Source of the DNA: an uncultured Oscillospiraceae bacterium
GTDB lineage: Bacteria; Bacillota; Clostridia; Oscillospirales; Oscillospiraceae
Reading direction: 5' to 3'
DNA length: 14,869 nucleotides
Assembly: GCA_934630555.1 (NCBI GenBank)
Contig: CAKTXB010000023.1
Span: 1 to 14,869, forward strand
Positions within the stretch are counted from its first letter, which is position 1, and each line of letters opens with the position of its first letter. This document shows, one piece after another, positions 6,072 to 13,407 of this stretch. The notes under the pieces are model-generated. The model saw only the letters and a list, made by a program, of their open reading frames with translations. It did not search any database and was not told the origin of the DNA. Both the position numbers and the translations under genes were made by a program.

Positions 6072-6488
6072 ATGTACTATACCTATATCGTCCGCTGCCG
6101 GGACGGCAGCCTCTATACCGGCATCACAAAAGACCTCCGCCGCCGGATGCACGAGCACTGTCACCGCACCGCCGCCTGCGCCAAATACACGCGCAGCCAC
6201 CCCGTCGTCGCGCTGGAAGCCGTCTGGCGCAGCGAAACACGCAGTGACGCCTCCGCGCTCGAAGCGTTTCTCAAATCGCTCCCGCGCCCGCAGAAGCTGG
6301 CCCTCATCGCTGCCCCGGACACGCTCACCGTGCGCTGCGGCCCGCGCCTGCACACGCAAAATTACACGCCGCTGCCCGACTGCACGCTCGAGTCCTGCCT
6401 CTCTGCGGCAGCCTCAGAAGAAGCGCAGCCGCCCCCGGCTGAGAGATCGGACAGCACCGAGAGAGCCGCCACAGCAGAGAACCTATAG
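6072..6488 (+). CDS. GIY-YIG nuclease-domain protein, UPF0213 (YazA/YhbQ) type, with C-terminal extension
   Basis: This small protein carries one GIY-YIG domain in residues 2-75: the GIY strand is TYIV (4-7), the YIG strand LYTG (14-17), followed by R23/R24, with the metal-ligand-like E64 in SALEAFLK. The cellular role of the UPF0213 family is poorly defined; DNA binding or nicking is assumed from the fold. At 138 residues it is longer than the usual 80-100 of the family; the extra tail (about 80-138) is Pro/Ala/Glu-rich and probably disordered. It starts one base after the rsmA stop (TGA-G-ATG), so translation is probably coupled. B. subtilis yazA also lies in the general ksgA region. Confidence 0.85.
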   Translation: MYYTYIVRCRDGSLYTGITKDLRRRMHEHCHRTAACAKYTRSHPVVALEAVWRSETRSDASALEAFLKSLPRPQKLALIAAPDTLTVRCGPRLHTQNYTPLPDCTLESCLSAAASEEAQPPPAERSDSTERAATAENL

Positions 6489-6602
6489 CCCGCCCGCAAA
6501 GAGGTCTTTTTTAACTGCCCCATGTATGACAAAGGGCCTTCCAGCAGCGCGTCCATACCGAAACGCCCGCCGAATCAGTCACCGCCGTGCAAAGCGCGCA
6601 GC

Positions 6603-6637
6603 AAAAAGCGCTGCATCCCACGGATGCAGCGCTTTTT
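6603..6637. terminator. Bidirectional terminator between convergent operons
   Basis: AAAAAGCGCTGCATCC (6603-6618) pairs perfectly over 16 bp with its complement (6622-6637) around a CAC loop. The outer A/T runs give a T-tract on both strands, so it serves the rsmA-GIY-YIG unit (plus) and the nucleoside operon (minus), whose last stop codon is 15 nt away. Confidence 0.93.
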
Positions 6638-6651
6638 ATTACCGGAGTGGA

Positions 6652-7623
6652 TCAGTCCACCGGATACGCATACGTCTGGTCCATAAACGTCGTCAGCAGC
6701 TCTGCCACAGCTTTTTCGCCCTCCACGTCCATGCAGAACGTGGTAAACGGCGCGTCAAACGGCTCCTCGCGCACGTCTGTCACGATCATACCGCGGCAGT
6801 ATGTACCGCCGCACTCCACATGCGCGCGCATTTTCCGCAGCGTCACAAGGCTCGGGTCGATCGCCACCAGCACCGCCAGCGGATCGTGCACCGGGCAGTC
6901 GTCCATGCAGTTGTTCTGCACACGGTTGAAGCGGTAATAGAACTTCAGCGCCGCCTGGATATAGTCGTTGATGGGCCGGTTCTCCGCCGCACAGTACTTG
7001 TCCAGCGCCTGCAAATGCCGCAGCGCCAGCCGCGTTTTCATCGTCACGTCCAGCCCCACCATGGTGAGGTCAAAGCCCGCCGTCATCACCGCGTCCGCCG
7101 CCTCCGGATCGCCGGCGATATTAGCCTCCGCCGTAGGCGAAGCATTGCCGCTGCACTTCACCGCGCCGCCCATGCTCACCACGTTTTTCAGCAGCTTTGG
7201 AAGCTGCGGCTCCAGTGCCAGCGCGTGCGCCAGATTCGTCATCCGCCCCAGCGTCACCAGCGTCAGCTCACCCGGATTCTCGCGCGCCATGCGCACGAGA
7301 AACGCCGCGCCCGCCTCGTCAATAGGCTTTTGGCTGGACTGCGGCAGCACTGCCTCGCCCACACCGTTCCTGCCGTGGATGTGCGGCACCGGGCCGCTCC
7401 ACGCGCCCACCAGCGGCGCATTCGCGCCAATGGCCACCGGCACGTCATAGCCCGGCTTGGCCAGTTCGATCAGTCCAATGCAGTTCCGCGCCGCCTGCAC
7501 CGCATCCGTGTTGCCAAAACCGGAGATCATGCCCATCACGCGCACATCCGGCCGCTTGAGCGCCAGCAGGATGGCAATGGAATCGTCGATGCCCGTGTCG
7601 CAGTCGATCAGCATTTTAATCAT
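6652..7623 (-). CDS. iunH: Nucleoside hydrolase (inosine-uridine preferring family)
   Basis: It hydrolyses the N-glycosidic bond of nucleosides, giving free base and ribose in the cytoplasm. The 323 residues are family length. The Ca-binding N-terminal motif is DCDTGIDD (residues 7-14), a variant of DTDPGIDD. The internal marks TLGRMTNLA (124-132) and EANIAGDPEAA (about 167-176) are present. HDPLAV (H246, D247) supplies the catalytic His and last Ca ligand. Which nucleosides are preferred cannot be read. It is the last gene of the operon, 31 nt after the second permease, with AGGGGGAA as ribosome binding site. Together they import and split nucleosides. Confidence 0.93.
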   Translation of the reverse strand: MIKMLIDCDTGIDDSIAILLALKRPDVRVMGMISGFGNTDAVQAARNCIGLIELAKPGYDVPVAIGANAPLVGAWSGPVPHIHGRNGVGEAVLPQSSQKPIDEAGAAFLVRMARENPGELTLVTLGRMTNLAHALALEPQLPKLLKNVVSMGGAVKCSGNASPTAEANIAGDPEAADAVMTAGFDLTMVGLDVTMKTRLALRHLQALDKYCAAENRPINDYIQAALKFYYRFNRVQNNCMDDCPVHDPLAVLVAIDPSLVTLRKMRAHVECGGTYCRGMIVTDVREEPFDAPFTTFCMDVEGEKAVAELLTTFMDQTYAYPVD

Positions 7624-7654
7624 GGTGTAAAATTCCCCCTAAACTGTAGCGCGC

Positions 7655-8581
7655 TCACTGCAGGCGCTGCACGGTGTTTTTCTTCTGCCTGCAGATCGAG
7701 AAGATCGTCAGGCCCAAAATCGTTGCCACATACGGCAGCATATCAATAAATTGCGACGGGATCGCCAGCAGCTGCAAGGTGTTCGACAAGCTGTCAAAGA
7801 ACGCGAACAGCATGGACGACAAAAACACGCCCAGCGGCGTCGACTGTCCCATCGCGGCAGCCGCCAGCGCGATAAAGCCGCGTCCGGCCACCATGTCGCG
7901 CGTGAACATTCCAATGTAGCCCATGGACATATACATGCCGCCAAGCCCCGTCAGAAGGCCGCACAGCAAAATGGCAATATACCGTGTCCGGCGTACATTC
8001 ACACCCACCGACGAAGCCGCCTCCGGGTTTTCACCCACCGACCGGCAGCGCAGCCCCAGCGGTGTCTTATACAGGATAAATCCCACCAGCAAAATGGCCG
8101 CAAACGCCAGATACGTAATGAGGTTGTGCCCCGAAATGATCTTGCCCAGCACCGGGATGTCCTCAATGACCGGCAGATGCACCGTCGGGAATGAGAAGCT
8201 CTTGAGCGACGAGCTCGTGCCCTTTTCGCCCGTGATCGTGTATAGCAGCATGACCGTCGCGCCCGTTGCAAACGTGTTGATAGCCGTGCCGCACAGCACC
8301 GCGTCCGCCTTCAGGTTCAGGTGGAAATACGCAAATACCAGACTCACGACCGTTGCCGTCAAAAGACCGCCCGCAAGCCCCCACAACAGGCTTCCGCCAA
8401 AGGCGCTTGCCAGCACGCCGCCCAGTGCCGAAAGCAGCATCATGCCCTCCAGGCCCAGGTTCACAACACCGGCCTGGTTGCACAGGCTGCCGCCCAGCGC
8501 CGGCAGCAAAATGGGCGTCACCACGCGGATCCACATATAAATGAATTCCACGCTGAAGATGTTTTTCAGAATAATCGACAT
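7655..8581 (-). CDS. nupQ: BMP-type nucleoside ABC transporter, second permease (NupQ-like)
   Basis: This 308-residue integral membrane protein of the branched-chain/ribose permease superfamily forms the pore with NupP. Family marks are NLGLEGMMLLSA (41-52), the cytoplasmic loop TPLGLRCRSVGENPEAA (173-189) that contacts the ATPase, and GRGFIALAAAAMGQ (233-246). Several hydrophobic segments span the protein. The ATG at 8581 lies 3 nt after the stop of nupP; its AGGAGG lies inside the end of nupP, which points to coupled translation. Confidence 0.92.
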   Translation of the reverse strand: MSIILKNIFSVEFIYMWIRVVTPILLPALGGSLCNQAGVVNLGLEGMMLLSALGGVLASAFGGSLLWGLAGGLLTATVVSLVFAYFHLNLKADAVLCGTAINTFATGATVMLLYTITGEKGTSSSLKSFSFPTVHLPVIEDIPVLGKIISGHNLITYLAFAAILLVGFILYKTPLGLRCRSVGENPEAASSVGVNVRRTRYIAILLCGLLTGLGGMYMSMGYIGMFTRDMVAGRGFIALAAAAMGQSTPLGVFLSSMLFAFFDSLSNTLQLLAIPSQFIDMLPYVATILGLTIFSICRQKKNTVQRLQ

Positions 8582-8584
8582 CCA

Positions 8585-9676
8585 TCAGCCCTCCTCTGTC
8601 GTCCGCTTCTGCGCCGCAGCTTCTTCCTGCTCTGCGGCCTGCACAATGAGCTTTTGGCGCCAGCGCTGCAACAGCGCGCCCGAGGCGATCAGCAGCATGA
8701 TGACCGACTGAATGATCTGTGCCACTTCACTGCTCACATCGCTGTTCATCGCCATGATGTTCGCGCCGGTGTTGATATACGCAATGAAGCACGCGCTCAG
8801 CGGCACCATCAGCGGATTGTCCTTTGCCAGCAGTGCCACCACAATGCCCGTCCAGCCATAGCCGGGGCTGACATTCCACTTAAAGCGGTTGTACATCCCA
8901 AGCAGCTCCACGCCGCCGCCAAAGCCGGCGATCGCGCCCGCGATCATCTGTGCGCCCACCATAATGCCCGTTTCGTTCAGGCCCGCATAGTGCGCAAACA
9001 GCGAATTTGCGCCAGTCAGCCGCAGCCGATAGCCAAACTGGGAACGGTAGATCAGCACCCAGCACAGCACGGCGCACAAAATGGCAAACAAAACGCCCAG
9101 ATGAATGTTCGTGCCCGGCACGATCTTTGGGATCAAACTCGTTTCCGTCAGCTTCCACGAGCACAGCGAAGAGTTGCCAAGCTCACGGTAATGATACGTC
9201 AGCAGATAGATCGTAAAATACTGAATGACATAGTTGAGCATGATCGACGTCACGACCTCGCTCACGCTCCACAGCTTTTTCAGCAGCGCCGGCACCGCTG
9301 CCGCCAGCGCGCCGGCTGCCGCCGCAAGCAGCAGCGCCGCGATCATATGCACGCCCGCCGGCAGCGTTACGCTCAGCGACACCACCATGGCCGCCGCTGT
9401 GCCCAGAAAGAACGAGCCTTCAGAGATCATGGAAAACTGACCCGCTCCAAAAATAAGCATCACAGCCAGTGCCGTGAAGATCAGCGGGCACGCGCCCTCC
9501 ACAATGTTGCCAATACGCCGCAGTGACAGCACCGGCCCCACAAAGAAGTTATACAGTGCGTTCCCCGGCTCGTCGCTCACCGCAAAAATGATCGCCGCGA
9601 TCAGCGCCAGCGCGATGACCAGGATCATCAGCAGCTTCACGCTGTCCACCAGCAGATTGATCCGTTTGTTGCTCAC
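8585..9676 (-). CDS. nupP: BMP-type nucleoside ABC transporter, first permease (NupP-like)
   Basis: This 363-residue multi-span permease is the partner of NupQ. An N-terminal transmembrane segment lies at about 13-33, with further segments around 62-79, 93-130, 192-210 and 236-260, and the family loop GYGWTGIVVALLAKDNPL at 272-289. The C-terminal 20 residues are Glu/Ala/Lys-rich and cytoplasmic. It starts with GTG, overlapping the TGA of the ATPase gene by 4 bases (GTGA), with GGAGGT 6-8 nt upstream, so translation is tightly coupled to nupO. A later ATG start would cut into the first transmembrane segment. Confidence 0.92.
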   Translation of the reverse strand: MSNKRINLLVDSVKLLMILVIALALIAAIIFAVSDEPGNALYNFFVGPVLSLRRIGNIVEGACPLIFTALAVMLIFGAGQFSMISEGSFFLGTAAAMVVSLSVTLPAGVHMIAALLLAAAAGALAAAVPALLKKLWSVSEVVTSIMLNYVIQYFTIYLLTYHYRELGNSSLCSWKLTETSLIPKIVPGTNIHLGVLFAILCAVLCWVLIYRSQFGYRLRLTGANSLFAHYAGLNETGIMVGAQMIAGAIAGFGGGVELLGMYNRFKWNVSPGYGWTGIVVALLAKDNPLMVPLSACFIAYINTGANIMAMNSDVSSEVAQIIQSVIMLLIASGALLQRWRQKLIVQAAEQEEAAAQKRTTEEG

Positions 9677-11226
9677 TTTGCCACCTCCGCGATCTGCTCG
9701 TCCGTCTGCCGTTCAATGCCCAGCATATAGCGGCCCAGCTCTTCCTCTGTCACCGTGGCCGTATCGGCAAAATACGCTGCGATCTTCCCGCCGCACAGCA
9801 CGATCAGCCGGTCGGCAAGACCCAGCAGCTCATTGAGGTCCGACGATACCAGAAATACGCACTTCCCGTCGTCGCGCAGCTTGAGCAGCTGCCGCCGGAT
9901 AAACTCCGACGCGCCCACGTCCACGCCGCGTGTCGGCTGGTCTGCAATGACCACCTCCGGCGCGCTGGAAAGCTCGCGCGCCAGCACGACCTTCTGCATA
10001 TTACCGCCGGACAAACTGCCGATCGCTACATCCGGCGACTTGCACAGCACTTGATATTCCCGCGCCATTTCCGCGCCATATTCCTGAATGTTCTTCCTGC
10101 GCAAAAGCCCCAGCTTCGTTACAAAGCGCGGCGACGCGCTCTTGTCCGCCATGGCGTTTTCCGTGATGGACAGCGTAGCCGCCATGCCCACGGTCATCCG
10201 GTCCTCCGGGATATAGCTGACCTTCAGCGCGCGCACCTGCCCGGGCGTCAGCCCCTGAATGTCCTGCCCCAGCAGCTGCACCGTGCCGCCGTTCGGCGCG
10301 CGGTTGCCGCTCAGCAGCTCCACCAGCTCGCTCTGTCCGTTTCCTTCCACGCCCGCAACGCCGAAGATCTCGCCGCGCCGCGCGCAGAACGACACATCGT
10401 CCAGCCGCTTCTGCCCCAGCGTGTTGCATGCTGTCAGGTGCGATACCTGCACCACACCTTCGCCGGGCTTCGCCGGCTGCTTTTCAATGCGCAGCACCAC
10501 ATCGCGCCCGACCATCAGCCGTGAGATCTGCGCCTCGTCCACATCGGCGATGTTGTAAACGCCCATCGTCCGACCGCGCCGGATGACCGTAATGCGGTCA
10601 CAAAGCTCCCGCACCTCGCCCAGCTTGTGCGAGATAAAAATGATCGTATAGCCATCGTTGCGCAGTTCCTTGAGTTCCTGGAACAGCTCGCGCGTTTCCT
10701 GCGGTGTCAAGACGGCCGTCGGCTCGTCCAGGATCAGGATCTTCGCCCCGTGCAGCAGTGCTTTCAGGATTTCGACCTTCTGCTTCTGCCCCACGGACAG
10801 CTCGCGGATCTTCGCGTGCGGCGGCACGTTCAGATTGTACTTTTCCGAGATCTCCACCACGCGCTGTTCGGCAAGCTTCCGGTCAATGACCGGCCCCTTC
10901 GTCGGCTCCAGCCCCAGGATCATGTTCTCCACTACCGACAGCGACGGCACCAGCATGAAATGCTGATGCACCATGCCGATCCCCAGTCGGATGGCCTCTG
11001 TCGGCGATGTGATCTGCACCTGCTTGCCGCCAACATAGATCCTACCGCGCGTCGGCTGCTCTTCGCCAAACAGCAGCTTCATGAGCGTCGATTTACCCGC
11101 GCCGTTCTCGCCGGAAAGCGCATGGATCTCACCCACGTTCACGCAGAAGTCAATGCTGTTGTTTGCCACAACGCCGTTGGGGTAGACCTTTGTGATATGC
11201 TCCATCCGCAGTGCTTCAGCTGGCAT
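9673..11226 (-). CDS. nupO: BMP-type nucleoside ABC transporter, two-domain ATPase (NupO-like)
   Basis: This 517-residue protein carries two fused nucleotide-binding domains that power the importer. Domain 1 is complete: Walker A GENGAGKST (39-47), Q88, signature LSVGQ (143-147), Walker B ILILDEP (163-169), H200. Domain 2 is degenerate: the Walker A position reads GVEGNGQSE (292-300) with Gln for the Lys, the signature LSGGN (405-409) is kept, and Walker B reads VVIADQP (425-431) with Gln for the catalytic Glu. This asymmetry is normal for the RbsA/MglA/NupO group. GGAGGAG lies just upstream of the ATG. A hairpin separates it from the lipoprotein gene. Confidence 0.94.
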   Translation of the reverse strand: MPAEALRMEHITKVYPNGVVANNSIDFCVNVGEIHALSGENGAGKSTLMKLLFGEEQPTRGRIYVGGKQVQITSPTEAIRLGIGMVHQHFMLVPSLSVVENMILGLEPTKGPVIDRKLAEQRVVEISEKYNLNVPPHAKIRELSVGQKQKVEILKALLHGAKILILDEPTAVLTPQETRELFQELKELRNDGYTIIFISHKLGEVRELCDRITVIRRGRTMGVYNIADVDEAQISRLMVGRDVVLRIEKQPAKPGEGVVQVSHLTACNTLGQKRLDDVSFCARRGEIFGVAGVEGNGQSELVELLSGNRAPNGGTVQLLGQDIQGLTPGQVRALKVSYIPEDRMTVGMAATLSITENAMADKSASPRFVTKLGLLRRKNIQEYGAEMAREYQVLCKSPDVAIGSLSGGNMQKVVLARELSSAPEVVIADQPTRGVDVGASEFIRRQLLKLRDDGKCVFLVSSDLNELLGLADRLIVLCGGKIAAYFADTATVTEEELGRYMLGIERQTDEQIAEVAK

Positions 11227-11256
11227 ACGTTCTCCTCCGAATCGTTTTTAAGATAG

Positions 11257-11286
11257 AAACAGGGGCAACTGACGCTGCCCCTGTTT
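11257..11286 (-). terminator. Intercistronic hairpin between nupN and nupO
   Basis: AAACAGGGGCA (11257-11267) pairs perfectly over 11 bp with TGCCCCTGTTT (11276-11286). On the minus strand it is followed by CTATCTT, a poor U-tract, so it is more likely a partial terminator or an mRNA 3'-end stabiliser that gives more binding protein than transporter. Confidence 0.7.
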
Positions 11287-11313
11287 GAAATGCTCTGTTT
11301 GCCTGTAGCTGCC

Positions 11314-12507
11314 TCAGGGCTTCACGGACTCGCGCAGAGCCTCCACCTCAGCGGTTTCCATCGTGTACGCGGTGTCCACGGTGATCTCGCCGGAGATGAC
11401 CTTGCTCGCAATGTCTTCCAGCTGGGCGCGCACATCTTCCGGAACGAGCTTCTGATAGTTGTCGTTGTCAGCCAGACCAACAGCGCCCTCAGCCAGGCCC
11501 ATGGAGTACGTTTTACCAAACTGACGCGTGCCATCCCACAGGCCGGTCGCCGCCAGGATGATGGCATCGCCCATCTTCTTCAGCGAAGAGGACAGCACGT
11601 TCTGCACCAGCTCCGGGTCGGTGTCGACCAGCATGGAATACAGGTCCGTGTCGCAGCCGATGAGCAGCTTGCCGCAGTTCTTCGATGCCGTCACAGCGCC
11701 CATGATGCTCTGCGAAGCCGGCGCATACACGATCTGCGCGCCCTGATTGTAAACCTGCGTCGTCATCTCCAGGCACGTTGCCACGTCCTCGAACGAGCCA
11801 ACATAGGAGGTGATGACCTTAATGGAATCGTCAATGTACTGTACGCCCTCGATGTAGCCAACGAGGAAGTCGTTGATGCCTGCAATGTCCATCGAACCGA
11901 CAAAGCCCACGATCTTCTTGTCCGGGTCGATCTGCTCTGCGCCGGAGTTCATCTCCAGAGCCGCCAGCGCGCCGGCCATAAAAGCCGTTTCATACGCACG
12001 GAACGTAATGCCCATCATGTTGGAAGAGGTGATCTCGCCGTCCACGAACAGATACTGCTGGTCGGGATAATCCGCAGCCACTTCCTCAAACACTTCCTGG
12101 ACCGACCACGTGCAGGCCACGATCAGATCCCAGTCCTGCTCAGAAACGTCACGGAAATACGTTTCATACGCCGTTTCATCGCGGCCCATCTCAATGATCT
12201 TGGTCTCGCAGCCATAGTCGCTGCCCAGACGCTGGATGCCATCGGCGCAGGAGTCATAAAAGCCCTTGTCGCCCAGGTTGCCGTTCACAAGGAACACCAC
12301 GCGCTTGCCGGCAGCTGTGCTGTCGCCGGTTTCGTCCGCGGCAGGCGCTTCGGCGTCCGTATTCGTGTCAGCTGCATCCGCAGCCGTGTCGGCCGTAGCA
12401 GATGTCTGCGCATCGTTCGTCGTGCTCTCAACCGGCTTGGAAGCGCAGGCCGTCAGCACGCTCAGCAGCATCAGAGCAGCCAGCAGAAGCGATACAAACT
12501 TTTTCAT
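11314..12507 (-). CDS. nupN: BMP-family substrate-binding lipoprotein (NupN/PnrA-like)
   Basis: This is the extracellular, lipid-anchored ligand receptor of the ABC importer, 397 residues long. The signal peptide ends in the lipobox LTAC (18-21), so mature C21 is lipid-modified. A low-complexity Ala/Asp/Thr tether (about 24-66) follows, then the BMP domain with GNLGDKGFYD (76-85) and IGCDTD, the region that holds the Asp contacting the nucleoside ribose in PnrA. The BMP family includes purine-nucleoside receptors, and the linked hydrolase supports nucleosides, but other ligands are possible. The ATG at 12507 has GGAGGT 11-12 nt upstream. No convincing promoter lies in the 60-nt gap to yjjW, so it is probably co-transcribed with yjjIW. 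Confidence 0.92.
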   Translation of the reverse strand: MKKFVSLLLAALMLLSVLTACASKPVESTTNDAQTSATADTAADAADTNTDAEAPAADETGDSTAAGKRVVFLVNGNLGDKGFYDSCADGIQRLGSDYGCETKIIEMGRDETAYETYFRDVSEQDWDLIVACTWSVQEVFEEVAADYPDQQYLFVDGEITSSNMMGITFRAYETAFMAGALAALEMNSGAEQIDPDKKIVGFVGSMDIAGINDFLVGYIEGVQYIDDSIKVITSYVGSFEDVATCLEMTTQVYNQGAQIVYAPASQSIMGAVTASKNCGKLLIGCDTDLYSMLVDTDPELVQNVLSSSLKKMGDAIILAATGLWDGTRQFGKTYSMGLAEGAVGLADNDNYQKLVPEDVRAQLEDIASKVISGEITVDTAYTMETAEVEALRESVKP

Positions 12508-12567
12508 GTTTCAGAGTACCTCCAGAAATGTTTTATATTATCCGGCAGCCGTCGGAAAATATCTTCG

Positions 12568-13407
12568 TCAAATCAGGACGATGTCCGTGAACCCGTTCTC
12601 CACCGCCACATCGCGGCAGCGCTCCAGCTCTGCCTTCGTCGGTGTGCGCAGCGTCTCCCGGTACGGACTGCGCACGCCAAACGCACGGTATGCAATGATC
12701 TTATACCGAATGGGATGCGCCTGCTGATATGGCCGCAGCAGCTGTGTAATGCGTCGCACAGTGTCCTCGTTCGGCAAAAGCTCCGGCACGATCACCGTGC
12801 GGATCTCCTCCAGCTTTCCGGCCTCGGCCAGCTTGACAGCGTTGTCCAGCACCGGCCCGCTGCCCCGGCCCGTCAGCTTCTGATGGGCTCCATCGTCAAA
12901 CGCCTTCACATCCAGCATCACGCCGTCGCAGCAGTCCATCAGTTCCGCGTCCGCCGTATAGTCATAGCTGCCGTTGCTGTCCATCAGCGTGGACAGCCCC
13001 TTTGCCTTCGCCATACGGAACAGCTCCACCACAAAGCCGCGCTGCAAAGAGCACTCGCCGCCAGAAACTGTCAGCCCCCGCACAAATCCAAGATCCGGCG
13101 TCAGCTCGTCCATGACCTGCCGCGCCGTCATCTCCCGCACCCGCGGAGAAGCCAGATTCGGACATTCATGAATGCACGTGTCACAGCCGCAGCAAAGCGC
13201 CTCGTTCCAAACAACGCGTCCGTTTTCCATCCGCAGCGCCCCAGCCGGGCATTTTGCAGCGCATGTGCCGCAGTTTTTGCATACTGAGATCGTTTCCGGA
13301 TTGTGGCAGTACAGGCAGTGATAATTACACCCCTGTAAAAATACGACCGCACGATTGCCCGGCCCGTCCACCACGCTGCTGTGCAGCACCCGATTGACCA
13401 GTGCCAT
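12568..13407 (-). CDS. yjjW: YjjW-family glycyl radical enzyme activase (radical SAM)
   Basis: This protein would cleave SAM and place the radical on the glycine of YjjI. The 279 residues carry the radical SAM motif CNYHCLYC (C27, C31, C34) and then two ferredoxin-like [4Fe-4S] motifs: C43-C46-C49-C53 and C72-C75-C78-C82, each ending in CP. The SAM-binding GGE motif is SGGEC (115-119). The two-ferredoxin insert marks GRE activases other than PflA and NrdG. The start overlaps the yjjI stop by one base (TAATG), which couples translation and fixes the enzyme-activase pairing. Confidence 0.93.
   Translation of the reverse strand: MALVNRVLHSSVVDGPGNRAVVFLQGCNYHCLYCHNPETISVCKNCGTCAAKCPAGALRMENGRVVWNEALCCGCDTCIHECPNLASPRVREMTARQVMDELTPDLGFVRGLTVSGGECSLQRGFVVELFRMAKAKGLSTLMDSNGSYDYTADAELMDCCDGVMLDVKAFDDGAHQKLTGRGSGPVLDNAVKLAEAGKLEEIRTVIVPELLPNEDTVRRITQLLRPYQQAHPIRYKIIAYRAFGVRSPYRETLRTPTKAELERCRDVAVENGFTDIVLI

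Noticed and set aside
6489..6602. Gap after the GIY-YIG gene searched for a small gene or RNA
   Set aside because: No ribosome binding site with a plausible frame and no stable structure other than the terminator at 6603-6637.
5980..7749. 589-codon plus-strand frame crossing rsmA, the GIY-YIG gene, the terminator and iunH
   Set aside because: It crosses a strong bidirectional terminator and overlaps three real genes; it is a composition artefact.
8321..9526. 401-codon plus-strand frame opposite the two permeases
   Set aside because: Antisense shadow of hydrophobic permease codons; translation rich in His, Arg and Gln with no domain.
12508..12567. Separate promoter for nupN (TAATAT near 12535-12540)
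   Set aside because: No acceptable -35 lies at 16-18 bp upstream; the only TTGAC-like element is about 25 bp away.
11290..13287. Very long plus-strand open frame (665 codons) opposite nupN and yjjW
   Set aside because: It runs across two well-supported opposite genes and their gap, has an Arg/His-rich low-complexity translation and no ribosome binding site that I see.
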